Assembly (NCBI GenBank): GCA_949289455.1
Contig: CASEOA010000016.1
Coordinates: forward strand, 1-39,767
Direction of reading: 5' to 3'
Origin: an uncultured Eubacteriales bacterium
GTDB lineage: Bacteria; Bacillota; Clostridia; Oscillospirales; Oscillospiraceae
Length of the DNA: 39,767 nt
The notes under the pieces are model-generated. The model saw nothing but the letters and a program-made list of their open reading frames with translations. It was not told where the DNA came from and did no database searches. This document shows, one piece after another, positions 9,395 through 19,000 of the stretch (the first letter of the stretch is position 1; each line of letters opens with the position of its first letter). Both the position numbers and the translations under genes were made by a program.

Positions 9395-10017
9395 TGTTCT
9401 TCAGACGCAAACCCGGGCCGGAGACCTCCGGCCCTCTGGCGGACGAGATTGCCCGCCGGGTGTTGGGACCCACGGCCCGGGGCGCGGCCGGCCAGCGGTT
9501 CCCCACCGCCCACCGCTACCCCTTTTTGTCCGGTTGGGGGGAGGGCTGTGAGTGCGGCTATCTGGTGGAGGGGGCCTGGGGCGGCCGGAAGCTGTCCCTG
9601 GCTGTGCCGTTGCAGCTCTACCGCAGCGAAGCCGACCGGGCGCGGGCCCGCTACTCCCTGACCGGACTGTGCCTCCAGCTGGAGGCGCCGGGTTGGCGGG
9701 ACCGGGAGGCCTATCTGTTCAGCGGCCGCCCCTTCCGGGCGCCGGAAGAGGCGGGTTGGGTAAAAAATCCGCCGGTCCGCCGCCGGGAGGCCTGGTCTGC
9801 GGAAGCGCCCCTCTCCCCCGGGGAGATGGAGCGGGCAGCCGCGCTGGTGGATTGGCTGGAGGAGGAAGCCGCCGCCGCCATCTCCGCCCGGTATGGGCTG
9901 TTCCTGGGCCGGGGGACGGCCAGCGTGGTATTTTGGGAGCCGGAGCTGTATGACCTGGAGGCGCAGCTGCGGATTATTACGGAACTGCTGGACCGGCTCC
10001 CACCCTCCGCGCTGTAG
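9394..10017 (+). CDS. Hypothetical protein, translationally coupled to the giant surface protein
   Basis: A 207-residue protein that I do not recognise. Its ATG overlaps the stop of the upstream gene (TGATG at 9392-9396), with AGGAG at 9381-9385, so it is almost certainly translationally coupled. It has no signal peptide and no membrane segment. It is rich in Arg, Glu, Ala and Gly, with a mixed N-terminal half (LPLQLYRSEADRARARYSL-like strands and helices) and a helical C-terminus ending ELLDRLPPSAL. It is therefore predicted to be cytoplasmic, unlike its partner. The tight coupling suggests a role in making, exporting or regulating the 2549-residue protein, for example as a chaperone, but nothing in the sequence proves that. 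Confidence 0.75.
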   Translation: MFFRRKPGPETSGPLADEIARRVLGPTARGAAGQRFPTAHRYPFLSGWGEGCECGYLVEGAWGGRKLSLAVPLQLYRSEADRARARYSLTGLCLQLEAPGWRDREAYLFSGRPFRAPEEAGWVKNPPVRRREAWSAEAPLSPGEMERAAALVDWLEEEAAAAISARYGLFLGRGTASVVFWEPELYDLEAQLRIITELLDRLPPSAL

Positions 10018-10040
10018 GAAGCTGCTGAAACAACCGCAAA

Positions 10041-10094
10041 AATGACAAAAACGGGACAGCGGGCCGCTTTGTGCGGCCCGCTGTCCCGTTTGAA
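10041..10094. terminator. Bidirectional terminator between convergent genes
   Basis: A 17-bp perfect stem (10051-10067 with 10073-10089, ACGGGACAGCGGGCCGC) is flanked by TTTG on the plus side and by TTTTGTCATTTTT on the minus side. It serves both 9394-10017 (+) and 10106-12088 (-). Confidence 0.9.
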
Positions 10095-10105
10095 TTTGGA
10101 ATGGC

Positions 10106-12088
10106 CTATTTTTCTGCCTGGGACAGGGTTACCTCTTTTGACTTTGAGATGGGCTTCAGGTTTTCCATAGATTCCAGCCACAGCACCATAAACCGCTGGG
10201 CGTCGGGAATTTGCGCAAACGCAAAGGTTGTATGCTCAGCCGCCTTGCGCAGGTCTAATCCGCAAAGCCGCCCGTCGCCGTCATAAACCGCCGCGATCAA
10301 CACGCCGCCCATCTCGTGCTCCGACGCAAGCTGAACCGAAAAGCTCAGCGTGTCCCCTGTACTCAGGTTGTCGATGGTGATGGCGTCCAACACGTCGTCA
10401 GACTGGATATCTCCGCTCAGATACCACAGGTCCAGGGGCTCATACTCTGCCGTATAATTCACATCATATCCGTCCCCATAGGTTCCGCTCAGCCCTGTGT
10501 AAAAGCTCACGCCAATGGGGGTGCGGCCGGAAAGGTCTTTTACCTCAAATGCCAGCGTGGCAATGGTCCCGTTGTAGGTGATATTGTCTGCCGAATCCCA
10601 GCTCATGTTATAGACGCCGGTATCCATGCCCGCCCCTGGGGTGTAGAGCGCGCCCAATTCCTGGGCCTGTACGGATGTAAGGGTGAGCTTTGACGTATCA
10701 TAGGATATTTGGATGTTGAGATTGGCAAAGCCGGTGTTTCCCGACAGCCGGACAGGCACATATACCGTGTCGCCCGCCTTGCCGCCGGCGCTGCCCACGC
10801 TTACCATCGTACAGCCTGCCGTCGAGATATCCGTGAAATACATGGTCAACCCGGACGAGGTATAGTCAAGCACAGCTTGCTCCGCCGCGCTGCCCTTGGC
10901 GCCGTATACCGTCAGCCCCGAGGTGGATATGCCGAAATATGCAATTTCGGTGACGGTTTCAGGCACATACAGCCCTTTGAGCTCAGTGGAATAAAACGCG
11001 GCGTGTGAGATCTGGCTGACACTGGGGGGAATACAGAAGCGGTCGCCGTCCTTGCCGGAGGGGTAGCGTACAAGGGTTGTCATATCCTTGTTGTACAGCA
11101 CGCCGTCATATGCGGAAAAGTACTGGTTTTCCCCGCTGACCGAGATGCTTTCCAGGGCATAACCCGATAGCGAGTCGCCTGTAAGGCTGCGCAGGCCGGA
11201 GGGCAGCTCAATGTGCCGGAGATTGGGGCAGTCGAAAAACACCTCGTCCCCCAGCTCCAATAAGCTCTCCGGCAATGCAACCTCTGAGACGGCGGTACTG
11301 GAGAATGCGTAATCGCCGATGCCCGTAACGCCCTCGGAGACCACGATATTTGTAATTTCGTCGTTGTGGTCCGCCCACGGCGTGTCGTCCACGCCGTAAT
11401 CGTACATGCCGCCGGTTCCGGTGATGGTTAAAACGCCGCCGTCAAGGGACCACTCCAGGTCCTCCCCGCATGCGTTTGTGGGCCGGACCGTCACCGTACA
11501 CTGGGCCGTAAGTCCATTGACGGTTTCGGCTGTGATCACCGCCGTCCCTTTGGATATGCCCTTTACCACGCCGCTATCGCTTACGCTTGCCACCGATGTG
11601 TCGCTGCTCCACCAGGTGCAGGCGGTCTCAGCATTTTCCGGTGCAAACTCCGGCGTCAGCGTAATGGAGGTTGTGTCGGTGATCTCCGCCGTGGGCGGGA
11701 GGGTAATGGATTGGGGATCTTCTCCTCGGATCACAAAATAGTAGATAAAGGTTCCTGGTATGAGCTCCAGCCAGGGATCGCCCCAGTATTCCTCAAATTC
11801 GACCCTTATGGTTACAATTTTTCCGCCGGAGGACGCCAGAGCCCTGACGTCGCTGGTGTCTTTGTTAAAATTCTGCCCCACAATCTCCAGCTTTGACGGG
11901 TCGGAGCTGTACCAGTTTGCATTCAGAAAATCATCACTGCCGATGGTTCTGCCCGTCTCGATGGTATAGCGGTCGCCCACATTCAGGTAAATGGTTTTCC
12001 GTTCCGGCGTGGGTTCCGCATACGCCGTGGGAATCAATGCGGGGCAAATGAGGATGCAGACAAAAAGCATAGAAAGCAATTTTTTCAT
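10106..12088 (-). CDS. Secreted cohesin-domain protein with Big_2 and LRR modules
   Basis: A 660-residue exported protein (signal MKKLLSMLFVCILICPALIP, cleaved near AYA/E). A bacterial Ig-like Big_2 domain lies at about 130-205 (SSDTSVASVSDSGVVKGISK). BspA-type LRR_5 repeats lie at about 215-410. A cohesin module lies at about 422-555 with the typical start (GDTVYVPVRLSGNTGFANLN), the YDTSKLTLTSV strand and the closing ATLAFEVKD strand. About 100 residues at the C-terminus are unassigned. Cohesins bind dockerins, and this gene starts three bases after the stop of a dockerin gene, in the same operon. No SLH or sortase anchor is visible. It has no enzyme domain. Its LRRs resemble those of the giant protein upstream, suggesting shared partners or ligands. 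Confidence 0.88.
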   Translation of the reverse strand: MKKLLSMLFVCILICPALIPTAYAEPTPERKTIYLNVGDRYTIETGRTIGSDDFLNANWYSSDPSKLEIVGQNFNKDTSDVRALASSGGKIVTIRVEFEEYWGDPWLELIPGTFIYYFVIRGEDPQSITLPPTAEITDTTSITLTPEFAPENAETACTWWSSDTSVASVSDSGVVKGISKGTAVITAETVNGLTAQCTVTVRPTNACGEDLEWSLDGGVLTITGTGGMYDYGVDDTPWADHNDEITNIVVSEGVTGIGDYAFSSTAVSEVALPESLLELGDEVFFDCPNLRHIELPSGLRSLTGDSLSGYALESISVSGENQYFSAYDGVLYNKDMTTLVRYPSGKDGDRFCIPPSVSQISHAAFYSTELKGLYVPETVTEIAYFGISTSGLTVYGAKGSAAEQAVLDYTSSGLTMYFTDISTAGCTMVSVGSAGGKAGDTVYVPVRLSGNTGFANLNIQISYDTSKLTLTSVQAQELGALYTPGAGMDTGVYNMSWDSADNITYNGTIATLAFEVKDLSGRTPIGVSFYTGLSGTYGDGYDVNYTAEYEPLDLWYLSGDIQSDDVLDAITIDNLSTGDTLSFSVQLASEHEMGGVLIAAVYDGDGRLCGLDLRKAAEHTTFAFAQIPDAQRFMVLWLESMENLKPISKSKEVTLSQAEK

Positions 12089-12091
12089 CGC

Positions 12092-13585
12092 TTATCCCTC
12101 CGCCTGGGCCTTCAGATACTGAAGCAAATCGGTGACGTCCCGGCTGTTTGCGGTTCCATCGCCGTTTACGTCCGCTGTCTCCGCCGTCAGACCGGTCTGG
12201 CTGTGGCCGCTGAGATATTGGGCCAACAGCTGCCCGTCCTCCATGGTGCATACGCCGTCGCCGTTGACGTCATACCGCTCCGATGCCGGAGGTCTCACGG
12301 TCACCACACAGGTATCGCTTCCGCCGCCGTCCTCCGACGCGGCGGTTATGACCGCCTTGCCCGGGGTCAGGCCCTGCACGGTTCCGCCGTCCACAACGGC
12401 AACGCTTTCGTCAGATGACGACCAGAGGATGGTCTGATTGGTGGCGTTTTCAGGGGTTATGGTTGCGTGGAGGGACAAGGCATCTCCGGCGTCCAGCAGC
12501 ACTTCGTGTTGGTCCAGGGCCAGCTCCGATGTTTTGATCACCACCGAAACGCGGCACTCGCCGCGGAATCCGCCGTCCTCCGTGGTGGCGCTGATCACCG
12601 TGTCCCCGATTTCCCGCGCCGTTACCGTCCCGTCGGCCGAGACGGACGCGGCGGTTGGGTTGGACGACGCCCACACCACCTCCTTGTTCCATGCGTCGGC
12701 GGGAAATACCTGGGCGGTGAGCGCCGCCGTCTGGCCGGGTTCTAAAAACAGGCGCTCCGCGTCCAGGGTAACGCCCTCCACCGGTATTTTCAGAAACGCC
12801 CGCTCGTTGATGTGGCAGGGGAACCCGTTATTCATGTCGGCGTCGATTTTCCACACGGTATCAAAGTCCCAGCCCGCATAGGTTTGGGGGTTTTTCATCT
12901 CCGCGTCGCTTTTGCCGTAGTCGCCGCCCAGGACGCAGCCCGTTATCGTGCCGTTGTTTTCGCCTGCAAACGATGTCACCTTATAGGTATATCCGCGCCA
13001 GTAGCAGTGTTCGATCGTCCCGTGATTTACGCCCACAAATGCGCCGAACCGAAGATTTGTGCTTGCGCTTCCTCCGAATGACACGTCCGCCGTGGAATAG
13101 GTGTTTCGGATAATTCCGCCCGTTTCGTTGACGGCTGCCACCGTGCCAACCTGGGCATAGCCGCTTGTGGCCCGTATGCTGCCGGAGACGTGGACATTTT
13201 CAATCAGTCCGGCGTTGCTTTTCACAAACACAGGCGGAAGGGCTGTGTCGCTTGTGATCTCAATGGATAAATTTTTGAGGGTGCCGCTGTTGATGTAAAT
13301 AAACCCGTTTTGTGTGGTCCGGATGGAGATCTGATACCCATCGCCGTCAAGGACCCCCGAAAATGACTAGCCGGTCCAGCTGCCCACCTCAATATTGGCC
13401 GTCAGCTTGTAATGTGCGTCGCGCACCTCTTTGATCTGTAATAGGGCTTCTTCGTCCGGGATGAGGTAGGGGTCCTGCTCCGTACCGGAGCCAAGTACCG
13501 TGTTGGCTTTGCCGGAAATGGAGATGCACATAAGGATGAGACATAGGGACAGGAGTGTGGATACGACATACTTTGTTTTTTTCAT
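12092..13585 (-). pseudogene. Dockerin protein gene interrupted by one in-frame TAG
   Basis: The frame runs without shift from an ATG at 13585 (SD GGGAGG, eight bases upstream) to TAA at 12094-12092, about 497 codons, except for TAG at 13369-13367 (codon 73). Before the stop are a signal peptide (MKKTKYVVSTLLSLCLILMC) and the start of a beta-helix-like domain ending EVGSWTG. Immediately after it the same domain continues with SFSGVLDGDGYQI, then GLUG-like repeats, two Big_2 domains and a C-terminal type I dockerin. The dockerin has two calcium loops, DVNGDGVCTMED and DVNGDGTANSRD. Coding quality is good on both sides, so the stop is recent, a sequencing error, or read through. The internal ATG at 13231 has no signal peptide and would not be exported. 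This is the first gene of a two-gene operon with the cohesin gene at 12088. Confidence 0.8.
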
Positions 13586-13702
13586 CATCAGATCCTCCCG
13601 GTATGTCAAGGTTTGCAGGGAAGTGGTTCTGGCGACGGCAGGCGCGGAATGGCACTTGTTGTTTTGCGCCAGACAAATTTGAATATATGGATGATTGAGT
13701 AT

Positions 13703-13732
13703 AGTATAACAAATGGTACAGCCGGAATTCAA
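13703..13732 (-). promoter_or_regulatory. Promoter of the minus-strand dockerin/cohesin operon
   Basis: TTGAAT at 13732-13727, an 18-bp spacer and TATACT at 13708-13703, about 115 bases before the ATG at 13585. Confidence 0.6.
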
Positions 13733-13851
13733 GACAGAATGGGGTTGACATAGCGGCCCGGGAGACTGTTGTCCCGCCTGCGCCTGTCCCGGCCGCCCCT
13801 GTGTGGGACGGGCGGCGGCCAAAGAATTTATTACTATGCAGAGAGATAATC

Positions 13852-13880
13852 TGGACATGCGAAGGAAAATAGAGTATATT
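13852..13880 (+). promoter_or_regulatory. Promoter of the plus-strand cohesin/dockerin/SLH operon
   Basis: TGGACA at 13852-13857, a 17-bp spacer and TATATT at 13875-13880, in AT-rich sequence about 75 bases before the ATG at 13959. Confidence 0.55.
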
Positions 13881-13958
13881 GTAGTAAACAGATTTTAGAA
13901 AAAATGTAGTTTGCAGCTTGTTGAATTGCACCAGTGCCAAAGTTGAAGGAGGGATAGG

Positions 13959-15107
13959 ATGAGGAAGAGAGGATTGGCGTGTTTTTTGTTGCTTCTGGTG
14001 TGTCTGACCGCCTGCCTGCCCGGCACACTGGCGGCGGAGGGGAGCACGGCGCGGGTGGTCTTTGAGAGCAGCGAGCCGGACGCCGACGGCTGCTTCCAGG
14101 TGACCATGACCATGTACGACGTGACCTTTCGGGTCTATCAGTTCGCCCTGCGGTATGACCCCGCGGTGGTAACGCCGGTGGGGCCGGACGGGGCGGCTGC
14201 CGGCAGCTTCGGCGCCTTTGCCCGAAAAAATCCGGAGACCGATTGGATCAACACGGTGGGCACCCAGCTCAACGCTGAGACGGGACTGATCGACTTTTCG
14301 GGCTACATCATGCCGGGCACCCAAGGCGAGCTGCTGGATCAGCTGGGACAGGCCACGGTGGGGTCCGACGGCCTGCTGATCTACACCTTCTATTTTAAGA
14401 AGGTAGCCGAGGGGGACGCCGCCATCCAGGTGGCCACCCAGGAGAAGGGGGAGCCCTACCGGCCTGCCTGCCCCCAGGGCGTGATTGTCGCCGGTGAGGA
14501 GGGCGAAGTACCGGTGACGGTCACCTTCCAGATGGCGGAAAGCGTGGGCCCCGGCGGCAGCGAGGACTTTACCGGCCAGCCCCAGGAGCCGGTCAAGGAT
14601 GCGGATGAACTGCTGAACGAGGGCATTTTCCTAAAGATCGGCGGCCACGCGGCGGTGGCGGACGGCGGGGTGGTGGCCATTTACCCCGGCGAACCCAACG
14701 TAACCGCTTATGCCCACGACAACCGCACCTTTGTGCCCATCCGTTTCGTAAGCGAGGAACTGGGCGCCCAGGTGGAATGGGAGAACGACACCCAGACCGC
14801 CGTTATTACCAAGGACGGCCGCACCGTCCGGATGCAGGTGGGGGCCCTGACCTACACCCTGGACGGGGAGGAAAAGGCCATGGACGTCCCGGCGGAGTTT
14901 ACCCCCTCGGTGGGGGGCAATTTCCGCACCATGGTGCCGGTGCGCTTTGTCACCGAGGCCCTGGGCTATCAGGTGGAATGGGACCAGACCCGCAACCTGG
15001 TGGTTATCATGGACCCGTCCTACGGCTGGGACCCTGCCGGTGAAACCGAAGGGCAGGTTATGAATGAGGCGGTACGCCTGATGACCATGTACGGCGGATT
15101 TGTGTAA
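13959..15107 (+). CDS. Secreted cohesin-like / copper-amine-oxidase N-domain protein
   Basis: A 382-residue exported protein, first gene of a three-gene operon, with AAGGAGGG just upstream. The signal sequence MRKRGLACFLLLLVCLTACL contains a lipobox-like LTAC but also continues to an AxA-type site (LAA/E), so either processing is possible. Residues about 29-190 look like a cohesin-fold module (VYQFALRYDPAVVTPVG, later LIYTFYFKKV). Residues about 225-357 are a copper amine oxidase N-terminal-like (stalk) domain made of two halves, RTFVPIRFVSEELGAQVEW and RTMVPVRFVTEALGYQVEW. In Clostridia these are common non-catalytic surface modules. The next gene, 12 bases away, encodes a dockerin. The cohesin call rests on pattern only and is less certain than for 10106-12088. 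Confidence 0.82.
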   Translation: MRKRGLACFLLLLVCLTACLPGTLAAEGSTARVVFESSEPDADGCFQVTMTMYDVTFRVYQFALRYDPAVVTPVGPDGAAAGSFGAFARKNPETDWINTVGTQLNAETGLIDFSGYIMPGTQGELLDQLGQATVGSDGLLIYTFYFKKVAEGDAAIQVATQEKGEPYRPACPQGVIVAGEEGEVPVTVTFQMAESVGPGGSEDFTGQPQEPVKDADELLNEGIFLKIGGHAAVADGGVVAIYPGEPNVTAYAHDNRTFVPIRFVSEELGAQVEWENDTQTAVITKDGRTVRMQVGALTYTLDGEEKAMDVPAEFTPSVGGNFRTMVPVRFVTEALGYQVEWDQTRNLVVIMDPSYGWDPAGETEGQVMNEAVRLMTMYGGFV

Positions 15108-15119
15108 GGAGGGAAGAGC

Positions 15120-15998
15120 ATGAGGAAACTGATACGGCTGGGGTTGGTTCTGGGCGTGCTGACGGCGGCCCTGACCTGCACCGCTTTGGCGGCGGGAACC
15201 AGCACCGAGGACTATACCACCGCCAAGGATGGCTGCACGGTGGTGTATCATGCGGAGCAGCAGAACTACACCGCGTCCTACACCAACACCATAGCGGGCA
15301 ACCAGTACGCCCTGCTGGTGGTGAAGGGAACGGAAGAGCATCACCCCATCAATGAGGACACCATTATGTACATCGACCAGCAGGCGGCCACGGCGAGTGG
15401 GGTGAGCTTTACCTTCATTCCCAAGAGCACCCCGGACTGCGTGGTACTGCTGGGCGGCGTGTTTGCGGATGGAGCGACCTCCCCCGTGACGCTGGGCACC
15501 CTGATTGGCCAGGGCGTGACGGTCAGCGGCAGCGTGACCAGCTACAACCCCGGCAATCCCACCACGGTGGAGCTGTATGCAGCCGGTACGACAGCCAATC
15601 CGGTGGCCGTGGCTGCCATTCCGGCCGCCGCCGGCAATGGTCAGGTCACCCAGGATTTTGCGCTGGAGGGAGTGCCCACTGGCGCTACTTATGATTTGAA
15701 GATCAGCAAGGCGGGGCATACCACCTACTGGCTCACCGGTATCCCGGTCACAGAAGGGGATTTGAAGCTGGATGTGCTGAAACTGGTGAGCGGCGATGTG
15801 GACGGCAACGGAAGTGTCAATGGTTTGGATCAAAATGAGATCCTGCGCGGCGATACTTATAATCTGACAACGGATGAGGCTGTAGTCAAAGCTGCTGACA
15901 TTGACGGCAATAATCTGGTCAATGGTATGGATATCAACACAGTGCTGTCTTCTGAAAACTATAACAGAGGCACTGTCAGTGAAGAATACGGTAAGTAG
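15120..15998 (+). CDS. Secreted dockerin protein
   Basis: A 292-residue exported protein (signal MRKLIRLGLVLGVLTAALTC, cleaved near ALA/A) with GGAGGGA before the start. Residues about 28-125 are an unassigned beta-rich region. About 130-215 resemble the carboxypeptidase-regulatory-like domain that often precedes dockerins (VSGSVTSYNPGNPTTVELY, then YDLKISKAGHTTYW). A C-terminal type I dockerin spans about 224-282, with calcium loops DVDGNGSVNGLD and DIDGNNLVNGMD. The residues at loop positions 10-11, which set specificity in known dockerins, are GL and GM, nearly symmetrical and unlike the ME/SR of the dockerin at 12092-13585. No catalytic domain is present. It sits between two genes with cohesin-like modules, 12 and 11 bases away, so their products are its likely partners. 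Confidence 0.87.
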   Translation: MRKLIRLGLVLGVLTAALTCTALAAGTSTEDYTTAKDGCTVVYHAEQQNYTASYTNTIAGNQYALLVVKGTEEHHPINEDTIMYIDQQAATASGVSFTFIPKSTPDCVVLLGGVFADGATSPVTLGTLIGQGVTVSGSVTSYNPGNPTTVELYAAGTTANPVAVAAIPAAAGNGQVTQDFALEGVPTGATYDLKISKAGHTTYWLTGIPVTEGDLKLDVLKLVSGDVDGNGSVNGLDQNEILRGDTYNLTTDEAVVKAADIDGNNLVNGMDINTVLSSENYNRGTVSEEYGK

Positions 15999-16009
15999 GG
16001 GGATTGAAC

Positions 16010-19000
16010 ATGCGACAGGTAAAAAAGGGGCTGGCCCTGCTCCTTACGCTCTTAATGCTGATTGGCTGCCTGCCGACTGCGGTATTTGCCGCGGTCAGCC
16101 CGGACTATTCGGCAAAGTTTGAAATTGAGCGGACAAGCGAGCAGAATTTCAACAGCCAGGACGTGGCGAAATTCAGTTTTGTGGTCAATGCCAACGGGAA
16201 AAACGTGGGGAATCTGTGCTCCCTTTTGGTGGTGTACGATACCTCTGTTTTTCAGCTGCTGAACAAAGGTGCAAAGGTACAGAATGTGACCACAACCGGC
16301 TGGAGTACCAACATCGGCAATGCCATTGGCGTATCTACTTATGAAGATGACAACTACAATGCATTTACCTCCATGGCATATGCCTGTAGCTCGGAGGATG
16401 GTTCACAGGGCTATCTGATGTTGCAGCCCACGCTCAGCGGAGCGGGTACGGCCATTTCCGAGGATACTGCGCTGATGAGCGTGTATTTTGGCCTGGCCGA
16501 GGGCGTGTCCTGGGATGCGATTCCCTCCAACGCCATCCGTCTTGCAACGATGGAAGAGAGCGCCATGCTGAATCAGAGCGGTATTGTCATCATCAACGAT
16601 GGTGATAAGACCAATTACATTTACGGCTATGCTGACGGCGAGGATACTCTGGCCCAGGCGGAGCTGTCTGCCGTGGGCTACACCCCGGTGAAACCGGCCT
16701 ATACCGGCACTCAGGCTGCCGTGCCCGTAGTGGAGAAGAAGCAGGGCGGCAGCGTGACCCTGAAGGCGCAGGCCATTGACGGCGCGACGGTGGAGTACGC
16801 CTACAGTACCTCCAATGCTGTGCCCACCAGCGGCTGGCAGGACGGCACCGAGTTTACCAATATTCCCGCGGGCACCTATTATTTCTTTGCCCGGGTGAAG
16901 GAAACCGATCAGCACCAGGCGGGTACTGCCGCGGTCTCTGAGGCAGTGACCGTCTATGACGCTCCCACCATTGAGTATAAGACCAATACCCTGACTGGTC
17001 TGAAGGTGGGGCAGGCTGTGACGGCCATGGAGCCCACCGTAACGGGCGGCGCGCCTGAACTAACTTACAGCGCCGAGGGCCTGCTGGCCGGGCTGACCAT
17101 CAATGAGGATACCGGCGTGATTTCCGGCGCCCCCGCCACCACGGCGGAGAGCGGCAGCGCCACCATTACCGTGACCGACGCCGAGGGCCAGATTGGCACC
17201 ACTACGGTGACCTGGGAAAAGGTGTCCGGCCAGAGTCTGAGCAAGGATAACTTTACCTATGCTGACACCAATATGATCTACAATGGCGATCCGGTCAAGG
17301 CCGATGTGGCCTATGCCGGTGAAATCACCATGGAAGAAGCCGGAGCCATTACGGTGTACTACGAAGGGGCCGACGGCACCGATTATGCCAAGTCTGCCGA
17401 TGCGCCCAAGGCGGTGGGCACCTACACGGTCAGCGCCAAGAATGCCGGCGGCACCAAGTATGAGGTCTCCGAGGTGGCGGTGGGCACCCTGACCATCACC
17501 CCTGCCACCATTACCGTGACCTCCATTACGGTGGCGGCCAAGGAGTATGACGGCAATACCACAGCCACCATTACGAAGGTGGACTTCAGCGGCAAGTGCG
17601 GCAGTGACGACGTGAGCGTGGCCTTTGATCGGGCTGCCGCCGCCTTTGCCGATGCCGCTGTCGGGGAGAATAAGGCGGTCACCGTGTCCGGCCTGGCGCT
17701 GGCTGGCGCGGATGCGGCCAACTATACCCTGGCGGATGTTAAGGTGAATGTGACGGGTACCATCACGCCCGCCAAGTATACGGTCAATAGCTCCGAGGAG
17801 CAGAGCGTGGTGGTGGGTGTGGGCGCCTTTACCCAGCCCTCCTTTACCGGCGTGAACGGCGAGGCGGTGGAAGGCAAGCTGAGCTATTCCTACAATGGCC
17901 AGGACATGACCTATGACCAGGTCGTGGCCGAGCTGGCCAAGCTGGCCAAGGGCGCCACTGTGACCGTCAAGTGGAGCTTTGCCGCCAACAGTGACAACTA
18001 TGTTGTGGAGCCCGTGACAGGCACCATTCGGGTTACCCTGGTGGACATCATCTTCCAGGTGGGCGGCCAGCCGGTTTCCATTGAAAACGCCCTGACGGTG
18101 AAGCAGAACCCCGTCTATGGGGATACCTGGGAGCAGATTGTCAAGATCACCGGTTCCATCTCTGCTACCGTGGACAAGGCCGAGGTGCCCGGCACTTATT
18201 CGCTGAGCGTGACCGGGAGGCCGGACGCCGGGAATAGAACCTATCAGATCCTCTTCAACGCGGACGACAGCAGCAAGTATCAGAATGTGGAAGTGCTTAC
18301 CGGCACCGTGGATGTGGCGCAGCTGGAGGCTGTGCTGGCCTGGGAAAACAACACCGGCCTGGTGTACGACGGCGCTGCCAAGAACGTGACCGCCAAGGTG
18401 ACCAACCTGGTGGGTGAGGATGAATGCACCGTCACCGTCGCCGGCGGCGACAAGGTGGATGCGGGCACCTATACCGCCACCGCCACCGCCCTGAGCAACA
18501 ACAACTACAAGCTGCCTGAAAACGCCAGCATGGAGTACACCATCGCGCCCAAGGCCGCTACCCTGACGGTCACCGTGGAGCCTGCTGAGTTTGAGTATGA
18601 CGGAACGATGCAGCAGCCCAAGACCGTTACCGTCAAGGACGGGGAGACCGTGCTGAAGGCGGGTACCGACTACACCGTGGAGATCCCCGAGAGCACTGAC
18701 GTGGGTACTTACACCGTGAAGGTTACCGGCGTTGGCAACTATGCGGGCAGCACCGGCAGCACTACCTATGCGATCACCAAGGTGAGCCAGGCGGATCTGG
18801 TCATCAGCCAGATCGCTGACAAGACCTACGGGGACGAACCCTTTGAGATCACCGTCACCGGCGGCAGCGGCGATGGCAAGCTGGCCCTGACCTCCTCTGA
18901 CACCTCCATTCTGTCCCTGGCCCTCAAGGCCGACAGCGACAACGTGTGGATCGCCACCATCCGGAAGGCGGGCACCGTCACCCTGAAGGCCAGCAAGGGC

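Larger units (their letters stand above)
13586..13958. other. Divergent promoter region of the two cohesin/dockerin operons
   Basis: No gene is seen. The region carries a minus-strand promoter at 13703-13732 and a plus-strand promoter at 13852-13880. Between them, near 13760-13820, is a very GC-rich stretch with small inverted repeats such as GCCGCCC/GGGCGGC. That stretch lies upstream of both predicted start sites, so it could be a control site rather than a leader structure. Confidence 0.6.

Noticed and set aside
13229-13231. ATG at 13231 as the real start of the dockerin gene
   Set aside because: There is no ribosome site or signal peptide there, and in-frame sequence upstream of it continues the same domain back to the TAG and beyond to a signal peptide.
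16004-16009. TTG at 16004 as start of the SLH scaffold
   Set aside because: It is one base from the G-rich ribosome site; the ATG at 16010 has proper spacing and begins a normal signal peptide.
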